Both the position numbers and the translations under genes were made by a program. This document shows, in pieces, positions 6,999 through 13,992 of a DNA stretch of 20,863 nt. Below the pieces are notes generated by a model that saw nothing but the letters and a program-made list of their open reading frames with translations, did not search any database and had not been told where the DNA came from. The stretch lies in the NCBI GenBank assembly GCA_964506935.1, contig CAZDOD010000032.1:1-20863 (forward strand), read 5' to 3'. Within the stretch, counting starts at the first letter, position 1. Each line of letters begins with the position of its first letter. The stretch is from CAZDOD01 sp964506935 (GTDB lineage: Bacteria > Desulfobacterota > Zymogenia > Zymogenales > Zymogenaceae).

Positions 6999-8408
6999 TT
7001 ATCCTCTCTTTAAAAACTTCCCGTAATCACAGACCTTCTTCAGTGCCGAGAGCGCCCGCTCATGCGAGGGGAAGGCCGGGATGCCTGAGGCGACAAACTC
7101 CTTTCCCATACCCACTCCCCCCGTTGCGATCCTGAACTCAGGGAGATCGACCATCATAACCGCCTTTTTCGTCTCTCTTTGCGCACTTATCAGTTCCTTT
7201 GTGAAGATCTCGTTCAATTGCTCCGAAAAAGTCCCCCCGATGACGAGGACGCAGTCAACATTATCGTCCTCCATGAGGTAGCGGGCGGGCATCGTGTATA
7301 GCCCCGGATCACCCGAAGCCCCTAGGCCGACGTCCACGGGATTTCTCGTGCTCGTCCCGACGTCCGGGATGACACCCGCTATCTTCTTTTTAGTATCGTT
7401 TGAGATATGTGCGAGCGAAAGCCCCGCTCTCTCGATGTAATCGGCCGCCACAACCGCAAGTCCCCCCGGCCCTGAGACGATCGCAACCCTGTCTCCGGTA
7501 TTTCGTGGGATCAGCTTTAGCGCCATCGCCGCATCAAGAATCTCGTCCATCCCCTGTGCGGTCACGGCCCCGGCCTGAACAAGCGCACCCTCCCACAGTT
7601 CGGCCTCGCCGGTCATGGCCCCCGTGTGGGATCGGGCGGCTTCCCTCCCGAAGGAGGTGAGACCGGCCTTCCAGACAACCACCGGTTTTTTTGATGTAAC
7701 CTCAAAGAGCGTATCGAAGAAACGCCTCCCCTCGGGGATACCCTCGATATAGGAGATGATTACTTTCGTCTCAGGATCTCCTGCCAGATATGAGATAAAA
7801 TCAGATGGTGTGAGATCGGCGGCGTTCCCGAAGCTTACGACCTTGGAAAAAAATAGCCCCATGCTTGCGGCCCTCATGATCGACAGCGAGGCCAGTGACC
7901 CGCTTCCCGAGACAAATGAGATATCGCCGACATCCTTCGGCATCTGTGGAAAGAACGACAGGCCCGACTTCGGCACATGGACGCCCTGGCAGTTGGGGCC
8001 GATGAGCCTGATATTGTATTTTCGGGCGAGGTCCAAAAGCTCCCTCTGTTCCTTCATCCCCTCCTCCCCAAGCTCCCCCAATCCCGAAGTAAAGATCACG
8101 GCGGCCCTTGTCCCCACGGCGCCCAGATCCTCGATGACGCCGAAGAGGTGCCGTTTAGAAACGAGTACAATGGCGAGGTCCAGCGGCCCCGGGATGTCCC
8201 TTGTATTTTTGATCACCTTGATACCGTCTATCTCGTCCAACCTCGGGTTTACGGGATATATCTTCCCCTTGTATCCCATGCTCAAAAGCCCCATGAGGAA
8301 GAACCTCCCGATCTTCATCCCCTCGGGGACCCCGACGACCGCAACGCTCTTGGGATCAAAGATCGCATCCATCAATCTATCCGGTGTGCCCTTTTTGGCG
8401 CCGGCCAC
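6999..8408 (-). CDS. ADP-forming acyl-CoA synthetase, alpha subunit (CoA-binding and ligase domains)
   Basis: A 469-residue protein with the alpha-subunit architecture of NDP-forming acetate/acyl-CoA ligases: a CoA-binding Rossmann domain starting at FDPKSVAVVGVPEG, then two succinyl-CoA-ligase-like domains including LIGPNCQG and the phosphohistidine loop AARSHTGAMTGEAELW (His about 261). Such subunits, with an ATP-grasp beta subunit, conserve ATP from acyl-CoA in anaerobes. No beta partner lies within the window, so it may be encoded elsewhere or the protein may have another role. The GTG at 8408 is preferred because GGAGG (8414-8418) lies 5 bases upstream; the farther GTG at 8447 has no ribosome-binding site, and an ATG at 8372 (before DAIFDPKS) is a further option. 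Confidence 0.88.
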   Translation of the reverse strand: MAGAKKGTPDRLMDAIFDPKSVAVVGVPEGMKIGRFFLMGLLSMGYKGKIYPVNPRLDEIDGIKVIKNTRDIPGPLDLAIVLVSKRHLFGVIEDLGAVGTRAAVIFTSGLGELGEEGMKEQRELLDLARKYNIRLIGPNCQGVHVPKSGLSFFPQMPKDVGDISFVSGSGSLASLSIMRAASMGLFFSKVVSFGNAADLTPSDFISYLAGDPETKVIISYIEGIPEGRRFFDTLFEVTSKKPVVVWKAGLTSFGREAARSHTGAMTGEAELWEGALVQAGAVTAQGMDEILDAAMALKLIPRNTGDRVAIVSGPGGLAVVAADYIERAGLSLAHISNDTKKKIAGVIPDVGTSTRNPVDVGLGASGDPGLYTMPARYLMEDDNVDCVLVIGGTFSEQLNEIFTKELISAQRETKKAVMMVDLPEFRIATGGVGMGKEFVASGIPAFPSHERALSALKKVCDYGKFLKRG

Positions 8409-8413
8409 GAGAA

Positions 8414-8418
8414 CCTCC
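8414..8418 (-). promoter_or_regulatory. Ribosome-binding site that decides the synthetase start
   Basis: On the minus strand GGAGG lies 5 bases before the GTG at 8408. The more upstream in-frame GTG at 8447 has only AT-rich, non-complementary sequence before it, so the longer reading is unlikely. Confidence 0.55.
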
Positions 8419-8518
8419 AAAAGAAACTTCCACAGGAAGCCTATCACACGAAAGATCCGTTGTAAAGATCGGGGTCGAAATATCCTGCTTTTTCACCTGT
8501 AAAAAAGTTTCCACGCAT

Positions 8519-8548
8519 TTGACAACATGTCCCAATTTAGATTAAAAT
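8519..8548 (+). promoter_or_regulatory. Sigma-70-type promoter for the EEP/DUF192 pair
   Basis: A perfect TTGACA -35 (8519-8524) and a TAAAAT -10 (8543-8548, five of six consensus bases) are separated by 18 bases, 36 bases before the ATG at 8585. This gives a leader of about 30 bases containing GGAGG (8573-8577). Confidence 0.65.
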
Positions 8549-8584
8549 GTATAAAAATATTGTAAATTTTATGGAGGTAGAATC

Positions 8585-9682
8585 ATGAAGGTCAAAGCGT
8601 CAATATCAGGTATAATAGCAATTATTATACTAATCAGCCTTTCCTCCCTTTCCCCGGCCCAATCCGAGGAGCTCAAGGTCGTAACAATAAACGTCTGGTC
8701 GGGCCTCAATTACGAGGGGACAACCAAGATGGGGGAATATGAGACGAAAGAGGTGCGGGAGAAGAGATATAGAATTTTGGTCGACGAACTAAAAAGCCTC
8801 AAGCCCGATGTGATAGGGATAAACGAGGCAAACCTCCTCCCCGGCAATGCGAGGAAGCTCGCCCGTGATCTGAACATGGATTATATCTATTCGGTCGGGA
8901 TGGGGGGTATAAAATTCGGGAATTTGGGAATCCCCACAAACTTCAGAGAAGGTGATGCGATACTTGCGACCAAAGGTCTTAACCTCAAATCCTTGGGGAA
9001 GAAGAGACTTTCAGGAGGCGGTATAATAAGTAACGTAATTACTTTTCACATGTCAGAATCAAACCAGGTACTCGGCGGCCTCATCGATTTCGCCGGAAAA
9101 AATGTCTATGTTTATAATACGCACACCCACGCCAGCCCCCCAAACGTACTCTGGTACATGGAGAAGCTGGAGAACGCCTATTTGGAGGGAAAGCTTACTG
9201 AGGAGGGGTACAAGATCGCAAAGGAAAAAGTGATCGAAGACCAGAAGTGGCGCAGTGACGAGATCGAGACTCTCCTCTCCTGGATAGCCGAGACTGCCCC
9301 CGAAGGCGCCCCGATCGTCCTTTCTGGGGACTTCAACGCCGAGGCGGACACGTCCGAGATGAAGCAGGTCTTCGACGCCGGATTCATCGATACGTACAAG
9401 GTGGTGAATCCGGACGATCCGGGATACACATGGAACCCCGAGACCAACCTCAACATCAGGGCCTACTACGAGAGCGAGGTGACCTCCGATATGGCCCCCG
9501 AGAAGGTCGCCGACAGGCTCGACGACTTTATCCAGAAGCGTATCGACTTCATCTTCGTATCGGGCGGAATCACCCCCGACGACGTCATAAAGAGCGAGGT
9601 CGTATTCGACGAGCCCATGTTGGGACGGCATCCATCGGATCACTACGGCGTTATGAGCGTGGTGGATATAAAAGGAGATTAG
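8585..9682 (+). CDS. Secreted endonuclease/exonuclease/phosphatase (EEP) family hydrolase
   Basis: A 365-residue exported enzyme with a signal peptide (residues 1-26, ending SPAQS) and a full EEP-fold catalytic set: N36 in TINVW, the metal-binding E81 in GINEAN, H180 in YNTHTHA, D249 and N251 in LSGDFNAE, D321 in RIDFIFV, and the closing D352-H353 in PSDHYGV. The fold covers DNase I, sphingomyelinases and inositol-phosphate phosphatases; all act on phosphoester bonds with a divalent metal. The glycine-rich and charged inserts (about 195-220 and 285-315) do not by eye match a named subgroup, so a nuclease, phospholipase or phosphatase remains possible. ATG at 8585 follows GGAGG with 7 bases spacing. 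The DUF192 gene starts 30 bases after its stop, and both are exported. Confidence 0.9.
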   Translation: MKVKASISGIIAIIILISLSSLSPAQSEELKVVTINVWSGLNYEGTTKMGEYETKEVREKRYRILVDELKSLKPDVIGINEANLLPGNARKLARDLNMDYIYSVGMGGIKFGNLGIPTNFREGDAILATKGLNLKSLGKKRLSGGGIISNVITFHMSESNQVLGGLIDFAGKNVYVYNTHTHASPPNVLWYMEKLENAYLEGKLTEEGYKIAKEKVIEDQKWRSDEIETLLSWIAETAPEGAPIVLSGDFNAEADTSEMKQVFDAGFIDTYKVVNPDDPGYTWNPETNLNIRAYYESEVTSDMAPEKVADRLDDFIQKRIDFIFVSGGITPDDVIKSEVVFDEPMLGRHPSDHYGVMSVVDIKGD

Positions 9683-9712
9683 ACACAGAGATTTTCGGCA
9701 GGTCATAATATC

Positions 9713-10144
9713 TTGAGTGCGAAACTTGGGCGCCTCTCGGCAGCTTTTGTAATTTTCCTTGCTATCGGATGTACGATAGCCTCGCGCTCCGAAGAAACCC
9801 TGACGCTTATGATAGGGGACACGCACCTCTTCGTTGAGGTTGTAAAAACCCCCGAGGAGCGCTCAAGGGGCCTCATGTACCGAAATCATCTCGATTGGGA
9901 TTCGGGAATGCTTTTTGTCTACCCGGGGCCGAGGCAAATGGTATTCTGGATGAAGAACACCTATATCCCGCTTTCGATCGCCTTTATCGATGAGGATAAA
10001 AAAATCATCGCGATCTACAACATGGAGCCACAAAGATACGACATCTTATACAGCCCCCCCTCCCCGGCGAAATACGCCCTCGAGGTGAATCAGGGGTGGT
10101 TCGAAAATAACGGTGTTGAGGTAGGAGATATTGTTGAGTTCTGA
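9713..10144 (+). CDS. DUF192 family exported protein, probable lipoprotein
   Basis: A 143-residue protein. After a basic N-terminus and hydrophobic run, LAIGC (C20) is an acceptable lipobox, so it is likely anchored to a membrane on the periplasmic side. The rest is a full DUF192 domain: VEVVKTPEERSRGLMYR (41-57), DSGMLFVYP (63-71), FWMKNTYIPLSIAFID (78-93) and a C-terminal ALEVNQGWFENNGVEVGD that closes the barrel. The family is widespread, small and still without an agreed biochemical role. The start is TTG at 9713, with only a weak AGG (9700-9702) before it; no ATG or GTG in frame precedes the signal peptide. It is 30 bases from the EEP hydrolase and likely shares its promoter. Confidence 0.88.
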   Translation: MSAKLGRLSAAFVIFLAIGCTIASRSEETLTLMIGDTHLFVEVVKTPEERSRGLMYRNHLDWDSGMLFVYPGPRQMVFWMKNTYIPLSIAFIDEDKKIIAIYNMEPQRYDILYSPPSPAKYALEVNQGWFENNGVEVGDIVEF

Positions 10145-10202
10145 GATTAATAAAAGGAGTGATTTTTACTTGTCGATGCTCTTTAAAGACCTTGCTGAAA
10201 AA

Positions 10203-10844
10203 TCAGGATATTTTATCGATGACCCCTATCAGGGTCTCGATATCTTCGGGTACGACAACATCGGAGGCCCCTCCAGCATCCCCTGAGACTTCCCCGAACC
10301 CTATCGCAAACCCCGCCTCGTGAAACATCGGGATATCTGATACCCCGTCGCCTACGGCAATCACATTTGAAGGCTCAATCCCCACGGAATCACAAAACAA
10401 AACGAGCGTCCTACCCTTCCCGTCATGCGGCACCCTGATCTCAACACCGCCGGTGAGAACACCTTCCGAAGAGATCAGGTGATTTGCATAGGAATATTTT
10501 ACGTCAAAATCCCTCGAAATCCGGTCGGTCAAGAGCGTGAGCCCCGTCGATATCAGACAGGCGACAACCCCCCGATCTCTAAGCGCCGAAAACAGCCCCC
10601 CTATCCCGTCCGTGTATCTCACGCTCGCGACGATCTCCTCCATCTCATCAAGACTCATCCCCGCCCACAGGCGCGCGTCCATTTCGCAGAATTCGCGATA
10701 TGATATCAGCCCCGCCCGAAAATCCTCCTGGTATTTCTCCGCCCTCCCCCCCCACAGGCCGAGCTCCTCGTGGATGAACTGCCAGACGCTCTTGTGGGTC
10801 GTGAGGACCCCGCAGACATCAAGGGCGACCGCCCTGTATCTCAT
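10203..10844 (-). CDS. HAD-superfamily phosphatase-like protein with Cys in motif I
   Basis: A 213-residue cytosolic protein laid out like phosphoserine-phosphatase-type HAD enzymes, with a helical cap between motifs I and II. Motif I reads LDVCGVLT: D9 is the nucleophile, but the usual second Asp two residues on, the general acid/base, is C11. Motif II is LISTG (S99), the motif III Lys is K143 in DGKGRT, and motif IV is GDGVSD (D166, D170). All the other catalytic elements are kept, so the fold and metal site are likely intact while phosphatase turnover may be weak or changed; phosphonatases and P-type ATPases also lack the second Asp. The ATG at 10844 has no clear ribosome-binding site. It is convergent with the DUF192 gene and apparently monocistronic. 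Confidence 0.85.
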   Translation of the reverse strand: MRYRAVALDVCGVLTTHKSVWQFIHEELGLWGGRAEKYQEDFRAGLISYREFCEMDARLWAGMSLDEMEEIVASVRYTDGIGGLFSALRDRGVVACLISTGLTLLTDRISRDFDVKYSYANHLISSEGVLTGGVEIRVPHDGKGRTLVLFCDSVGIEPSNVIAVGDGVSDIPMFHEAGFAIGFGEVSGDAGGASDVVVPEDIETLIGVIDKIS

Positions 10845-10977
10845 GTTTCTTTTGCTATTCGAGATGATCCTGTCCTTTCGCTTTAGTTAGAAATACCCTT
10901 GCATACGGCTTTTCAACCGGCGTCCCCATAATATAGCGTCCCGAAAAAATTGCAAGGGGATTTGCCGCCGTTTGTCC

Positions 10978-11006
10978 TTGCAGGGTGTCGAAATAGTGGG
11001 TATAAT
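10978..11006 (+). promoter_or_regulatory. Sigma-70-type promoter for the small exported protein
   Basis: A consensus TATAAT (11001-11006) lies 17 bases after TTGCAG (10978-10983), and an AGGAGG ribosome-binding site and ATG follow 17-27 bases later. The -35 is only a half match but the -10 and spacing are ideal. Confidence 0.6.
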
Positions 11007-11033
11007 CGGATTGATCATTTTTAGGAGGCTCAG

Positions 11034-11288
11034 ATGAAAAAGGTGATATCTCTTGTCTTGGTGCTTGTCTTTTTGCTCTCTCCAATCTATGTCATAGCAT
11101 CAGGCACAGTCGATAATGACGAGGCAGTTACTAATAAATGCTCCGCATCCGGCGTGCTTGTCGGCGGCGCAAGGGAGTTCAGTCTCCTTATCATGGGGAT
11201 AGTCTGGGAGTCGGTTCGCATCGTCCTTCCCGAATCGTGCCCCGCCAAAGAAAAAGACATAGACGCGCTGTTATCGACAGCAGATTGA
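11034..11288 (+). CDS. Small exported protein of unknown function
   Basis: An 84-residue product with a textbook signal peptide (MKKVISLVLVLVFLLSP, cleavage near VIASG at about residue 23), leaving a mature chain of about 60 residues with two Cys (C36 in NKCSAS and C69 in ESCPAK) that could form one disulphide, and a hydrophobic middle (SLLIMGIVWESVRIVLP). I do not recognise the family. The gene is well supported despite its size: a consensus TATAAT promoter, AGGAGG a few bases before the ATG, and a start coinciding with the signal sequence. It is followed about 80 bases later by an acyl-CoA dehydrogenase gene with its own ribosome-binding site, so co-transcription is possible but not required. 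Confidence 0.7.
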   Translation: MKKVISLVLVLVFLLSPIYVIASGTVDNDEAVTNKCSASGVLVGGAREFSLLIMGIVWESVRIVLPESCPAKEKDIDALLSTAD

Positions 11289-11370
11289 CAGGAAAATGTA
11301 AATCAAAAATCGCTTTTCGCATTTGATCTTGAGTAGATTTATAAAGTTGTAAAAGTCAAGGGAGTTGATA

Positions 11371-12510
11371 ATGTATCAGATTTCGGAAGAGCAGAAGATA
11401 ATCTTAAACACTGTAAGGGAGTTCTGCGAAAAAAAGGTAAAACCAACAGAAGAAGATAACGACAAAGAGGGGAGATTCCCGAGCGAACTCGTGGACGAGA
11501 TAAAGGAGCTCGGATTTTTCGGCATCGGCATACCTGAAGAGTATGGCGGAAATTTCAAGGATTTTCTGACGATCGCCCTGATCTCGGAAGAGATGGCCCG
11601 TTATTCCCCATCCCTCGGAACCGTCATGGGGGCGTCATCGCTCCTGTTCGGAAACAACGTCGCAAGAAACGGCACCGAGGAACAAAAAAAGAAGTATCTG
11701 CCGAAGATCGCATCGGGCGATTATATAGGGTGTCTGGGGCTGACCGAGCCCGGCTCAGGCTCAGACGCCATGAGTCTATCGACAAGGGCCGAAAAAAAGG
11801 GTGACACATATATCCTTAACGGCACGAAGACATTTATCTCAAACGCCCCCGTCTGTGATGTTTCGCTCGTCTATGCAACTTTGGATAAATCCCTTGGCCC
11901 CAAGGGTATATGCGCCTTTATCGTCGAGAAGGATTTCCCCGGCTTTTCGGTCGGGAAAAAGTTCGACAAGATGGGCCTCAGGTCATCCCCCACGGGCGAG
12001 ATTATCTTTGAAGACTGCCAGGTCCCGGCCGAAAACCTCGTCGGCGGCACAGAAAGTAAGGGATCAAAGCAGATGATAAGCGGCCTCGACACCGAGAGGG
12101 TCGCATGGGCGGCGCTCAGCCTTGGGCTCGCGCAGGGGGCTTTCGAGGAGGCCCTTAAATACTCACAGGAGCGGGAGCAGTTCGGCACCCCGATATTCAA
12201 CTTCCAGATGGTCCAAAAGATGATCGCCGACATGGCCACAAACATCGAGGCCGCAAGGCTCCTCATCTACAACGCCGCATCGATCTTGGACGGCGGAAGC
12301 GATGCAAGGCTCGAGGCCTCGTACGCAAAGCTCTTCGCATGTGACATGTGCATGAAGACATGCGTCGACGCCGTCCAGGTCCACGGGGGCTACGGATACA
12401 TCAAGGAGTTTCGGGTCGAGAGAATGATGCGGGACGCCAAGGTATTCTCGATCGGGGCGGGAAGTTCCGAGGTCCAGAGGATGATCATATGCCATTACCT
12501 GAGGAGATAG
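11371..12510 (+). CDS. Acyl-CoA dehydrogenase (isovaleryl-CoA dehydrogenase-like active site)
   Basis: A 379-residue FAD enzyme that introduces the alpha-beta double bond into an acyl-CoA and passes electrons to ETF. Visible signatures: CLGLTEPGSGSDA (121-133), GTKTFISNA (151-159), FDKMGLRSSPTGEIIFEDCQVP (198-219), REQFGTPIFNFQ (268-279) and QVHGGYGYIKEF (336-347). The usual catalytic Glu of the short- and medium-chain enzymes (YEGT near the C-terminus) is replaced: the segment reads IGAGSSEVQR with A363. E242 in GLDTERVAW matches the alternative helix-G base of isovaleryl-CoA dehydrogenases, so a branched or bulky substrate is inferred. The ATG at 11371 is chosen over a TTG at 11365 because GGAG (11361-11364) fits the ATG. 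It overlaps yidD by 22 bases. Confidence 0.95.
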   Translation: MYQISEEQKIILNTVREFCEKKVKPTEEDNDKEGRFPSELVDEIKELGFFGIGIPEEYGGNFKDFLTIALISEEMARYSPSLGTVMGASSLLFGNNVARNGTEEQKKKYLPKIASGDYIGCLGLTEPGSGSDAMSLSTRAEKKGDTYILNGTKTFISNAPVCDVSLVYATLDKSLGPKGICAFIVEKDFPGFSVGKKFDKMGLRSSPTGEIIFEDCQVPAENLVGGTESKGSKQMISGLDTERVAWAALSLGLAQGAFEEALKYSQEREQFGTPIFNFQMVQKMIADMATNIEAARLLIYNAASILDGGSDARLEASYAKLFACDMCMKTCVDAVQVHGGYGYIKEFRVERMMRDAKVFSIGAGSSEVQRMIICHYLRR

Positions 12511-12824
12511 GGGAAAAGACCCCCGCCGAAAATCAAAAGGGGGAAATAAGAGACGCATTGTGGTATTTCAGGAGATTTCTCTATTCCTTCCGCAGGATCC
12601 CGATGTGGCTGATCAGAATATACCAGAAGACGATCTCCCCCGATCACAGCCCCCTGATGACGAAGATCATCCCCGGCGGCGTCTGCCGCTTTCACCCGAC
12701 GTGCTCGCGCTATACCTATGAGGCGATAGAGAAATACGGGGTGATCAAAGGCTCGTGGCTGGGGCTTAAAAGGATTGTCCGCTGCAATCCATTCAACCCC
12801 GGGGGAATTGACCCGGTGCCGTGA
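12489..12824 (+). CDS. yidD: Membrane protein insertion efficiency factor YidD
   Basis: YidD is a small membrane-associated protein that aids YidC-dependent insertion. The core is unmistakable: LIRIYQKTISPDHSP, CRFHPTCSRYTYEAIEKYG, LGLKRIVRCNPFNPGGIDPVP, with the three conserved Cys. The SPDH...GGVCRF linker is the longer variant of the family. Two starts are plausible. ATG at 12489 has AGAGG (12476-12480) 8 bases upstream and gives 111 residues with an amphipathic, basic N-terminal extension; ATG at 12603 has AGGA close by and gives 74 residues, nearer the usual length. The longer form overlaps the acyl-CoA dehydrogenase end by 22 bases, implying translational coupling. Usually yidD sits with rpmH, rnpA and yidC, so this location is atypical. 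Confidence 0.9.
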   Translation: MPLPEEIGEKTPAENQKGEIRDALWYFRRFLYSFRRIPMWLIRIYQKTISPDHSPLMTKIIPGGVCRFHPTCSRYTYEAIEKYGVIKGSWLGLKRIVRCNPFNPGGIDPVP

Positions 12825-12952
12825 GAGAGTATTTTAAAATCTATCTTTATATCTTCAATGGTATTTTTCATATATTTGTTATATAGTTTTAAGACATCAA
12901 CTTCTTTAAATGAAAAATAGAATTTACTACCCACCACTTTAAGGGGACTTTT

Positions 12953-13897
12953 ATGAAGCGCCCATTTATCTTGATTCTGACTTTTGCGATAGCGATAAGT
13001 TTTTCAACCCTCACCTTTGCCGAGGGCGAAAAGACATTAAAGATCGCCACCGACGAGATGGGGGAATTCTTCTGGGTCATAGGGAAAAATATAGCCGAGG
13101 TCTTAAGTAATGAGGGGATACCCACGGATGTGGTCGTAACTAGTGGAGATATCGAAAACATTGAGATGCTCAAATCGAAAGAGGTTGACCTCGCCATCGT
13201 ATCGGGGCCGGTCATAAATAGTTACCTTAATGAAAAAGGCATGGCAGACGACATCGTAACCGTAACTCCGATCTGGCCCTTCGCCGTGCATTTTATGATC
13301 AGGCAAGATTACATAGAATCGAGATCGATAACCGACCTAAATAATAAAAACGTCTACCTCGGTGACGAAAAAAGCTGGGAGAGGGACGCCGCAACAAAAA
13401 TCCTTGAAGCCCTCGGCGTAAAGACGAAAAAGATGATGTGGGAGGTAACCGAGCTCCAGCTTATGGACGTAATGACGGATTTTATCGAAAAGAGGCTCGA
13501 CGGCGCCGTGATTTTTGGGGCCGTCCCCGACCCGATAGTCGACAGCATCTTGAGCAGAACCGGCCACATCTATAAGCTCATCCCGATTGGAGAGGGGGAA
13601 CTCAAACTCATATCAGGCACACAGATAAAATCGTTCCTCATAAGACTCCCCTCCGACACATATTCATATCAGTCTGAAGAATTTACGACGCTGGCAGTCT
13701 CGAACTTCCTCATATCGAGAAAGGACCTTCCCGACGATACGGCATATCGCATCGTCCGGGAAATATATGAGAATGCCGATGCAATAAAGGGTTATCAGAG
13801 GCGGGGCGGCCCGCTTTTCAGAGAGCTTTACAGGGAACACCTGATAGTCCCCATGCACCCCGGCTCCGAGGTCTACTTCGAGGAGAATGGGATGTAG
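12953..13897 (+). CDS. TAXI-family TRAP transporter solute-binding protein
   Basis: A 314-residue periplasmic binding protein: a signal peptide (1-23, ending LTFA) and then the TAXI-type two-lobe fold, seen in TLKIATDEMGEFFWVIGKNIAEVLSNEG (28-55), the segment DLAIVSGPV (79-87) and a second lobe with DLNNKNVYLGDEKSWERDAATKILEALGV, followed by the LDGAVIFGAVPDPIV ligand-lobe strand. TAXI proteins capture carboxylic acids or amino acids for a fused-membrane TRAP permease. No DctQM-type permease is in the window, so this is an orphan subunit that either serves a permease elsewhere or acts as a receptor. ATG at 12953 follows AAGGGG at good spacing; there is a 128-base AT-rich leader after yidD. 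The ligand cannot be read from sequence. Confidence 0.88.
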   Translation: MKRPFILILTFAIAISFSTLTFAEGEKTLKIATDEMGEFFWVIGKNIAEVLSNEGIPTDVVVTSGDIENIEMLKSKEVDLAIVSGPVINSYLNEKGMADDIVTVTPIWPFAVHFMIRQDYIESRSITDLNNKNVYLGDEKSWERDAATKILEALGVKTKKMMWEVTELQLMDVMTDFIEKRLDGAVIFGAVPDPIVDSILSRTGHIYKLIPIGEGELKLISGTQIKSFLIRLPSDTYSYQSEEFTTLAVSNFLISRKDLPDDTAYRIVREIYENADAIKGYQRRGGPLFRELYREHLIVPMHPGSEVYFEENGM

Positions 13898-13992
13898 CCT
13901 GATCGGTTTTTTTGCTTCATTAAAATCGGGGGTTGCAAAATTGGTTTGGGCGGGGCGATATCGGGATCTTTTCGGTCGAAATCGATGTGCTG

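Noticed and set aside
7756..8502. Long plus-strand open frame antisense to the acyl-CoA synthetase gene
   Set aside because: It is a shadow of the minus-strand gene, with no ribosome-binding site and low-complexity, unrecognisable protein sequence.
9059..9826. Long minus-strand open frame antisense to the EEP hydrolase gene
   Set aside because: It is a mirror frame of a gene with full catalytic motifs; its translation has no domain.
10145..10253. Plus-strand short frame beginning near 10176 (MLFKDLAEKSGYF...) after an AAAGGAG
   Set aside because: It runs antisense into the well-supported HAD gene, the spacing from the ribosome-binding site is too long, and there is no sign of a family.
12825..12952. 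Promoter before the TAXI gene in the AT-rich gap
   Set aside because: TATAGT-like and TTGTTA-like hexamers are present, but none pair at acceptable spacing, so no specific site can be supported.
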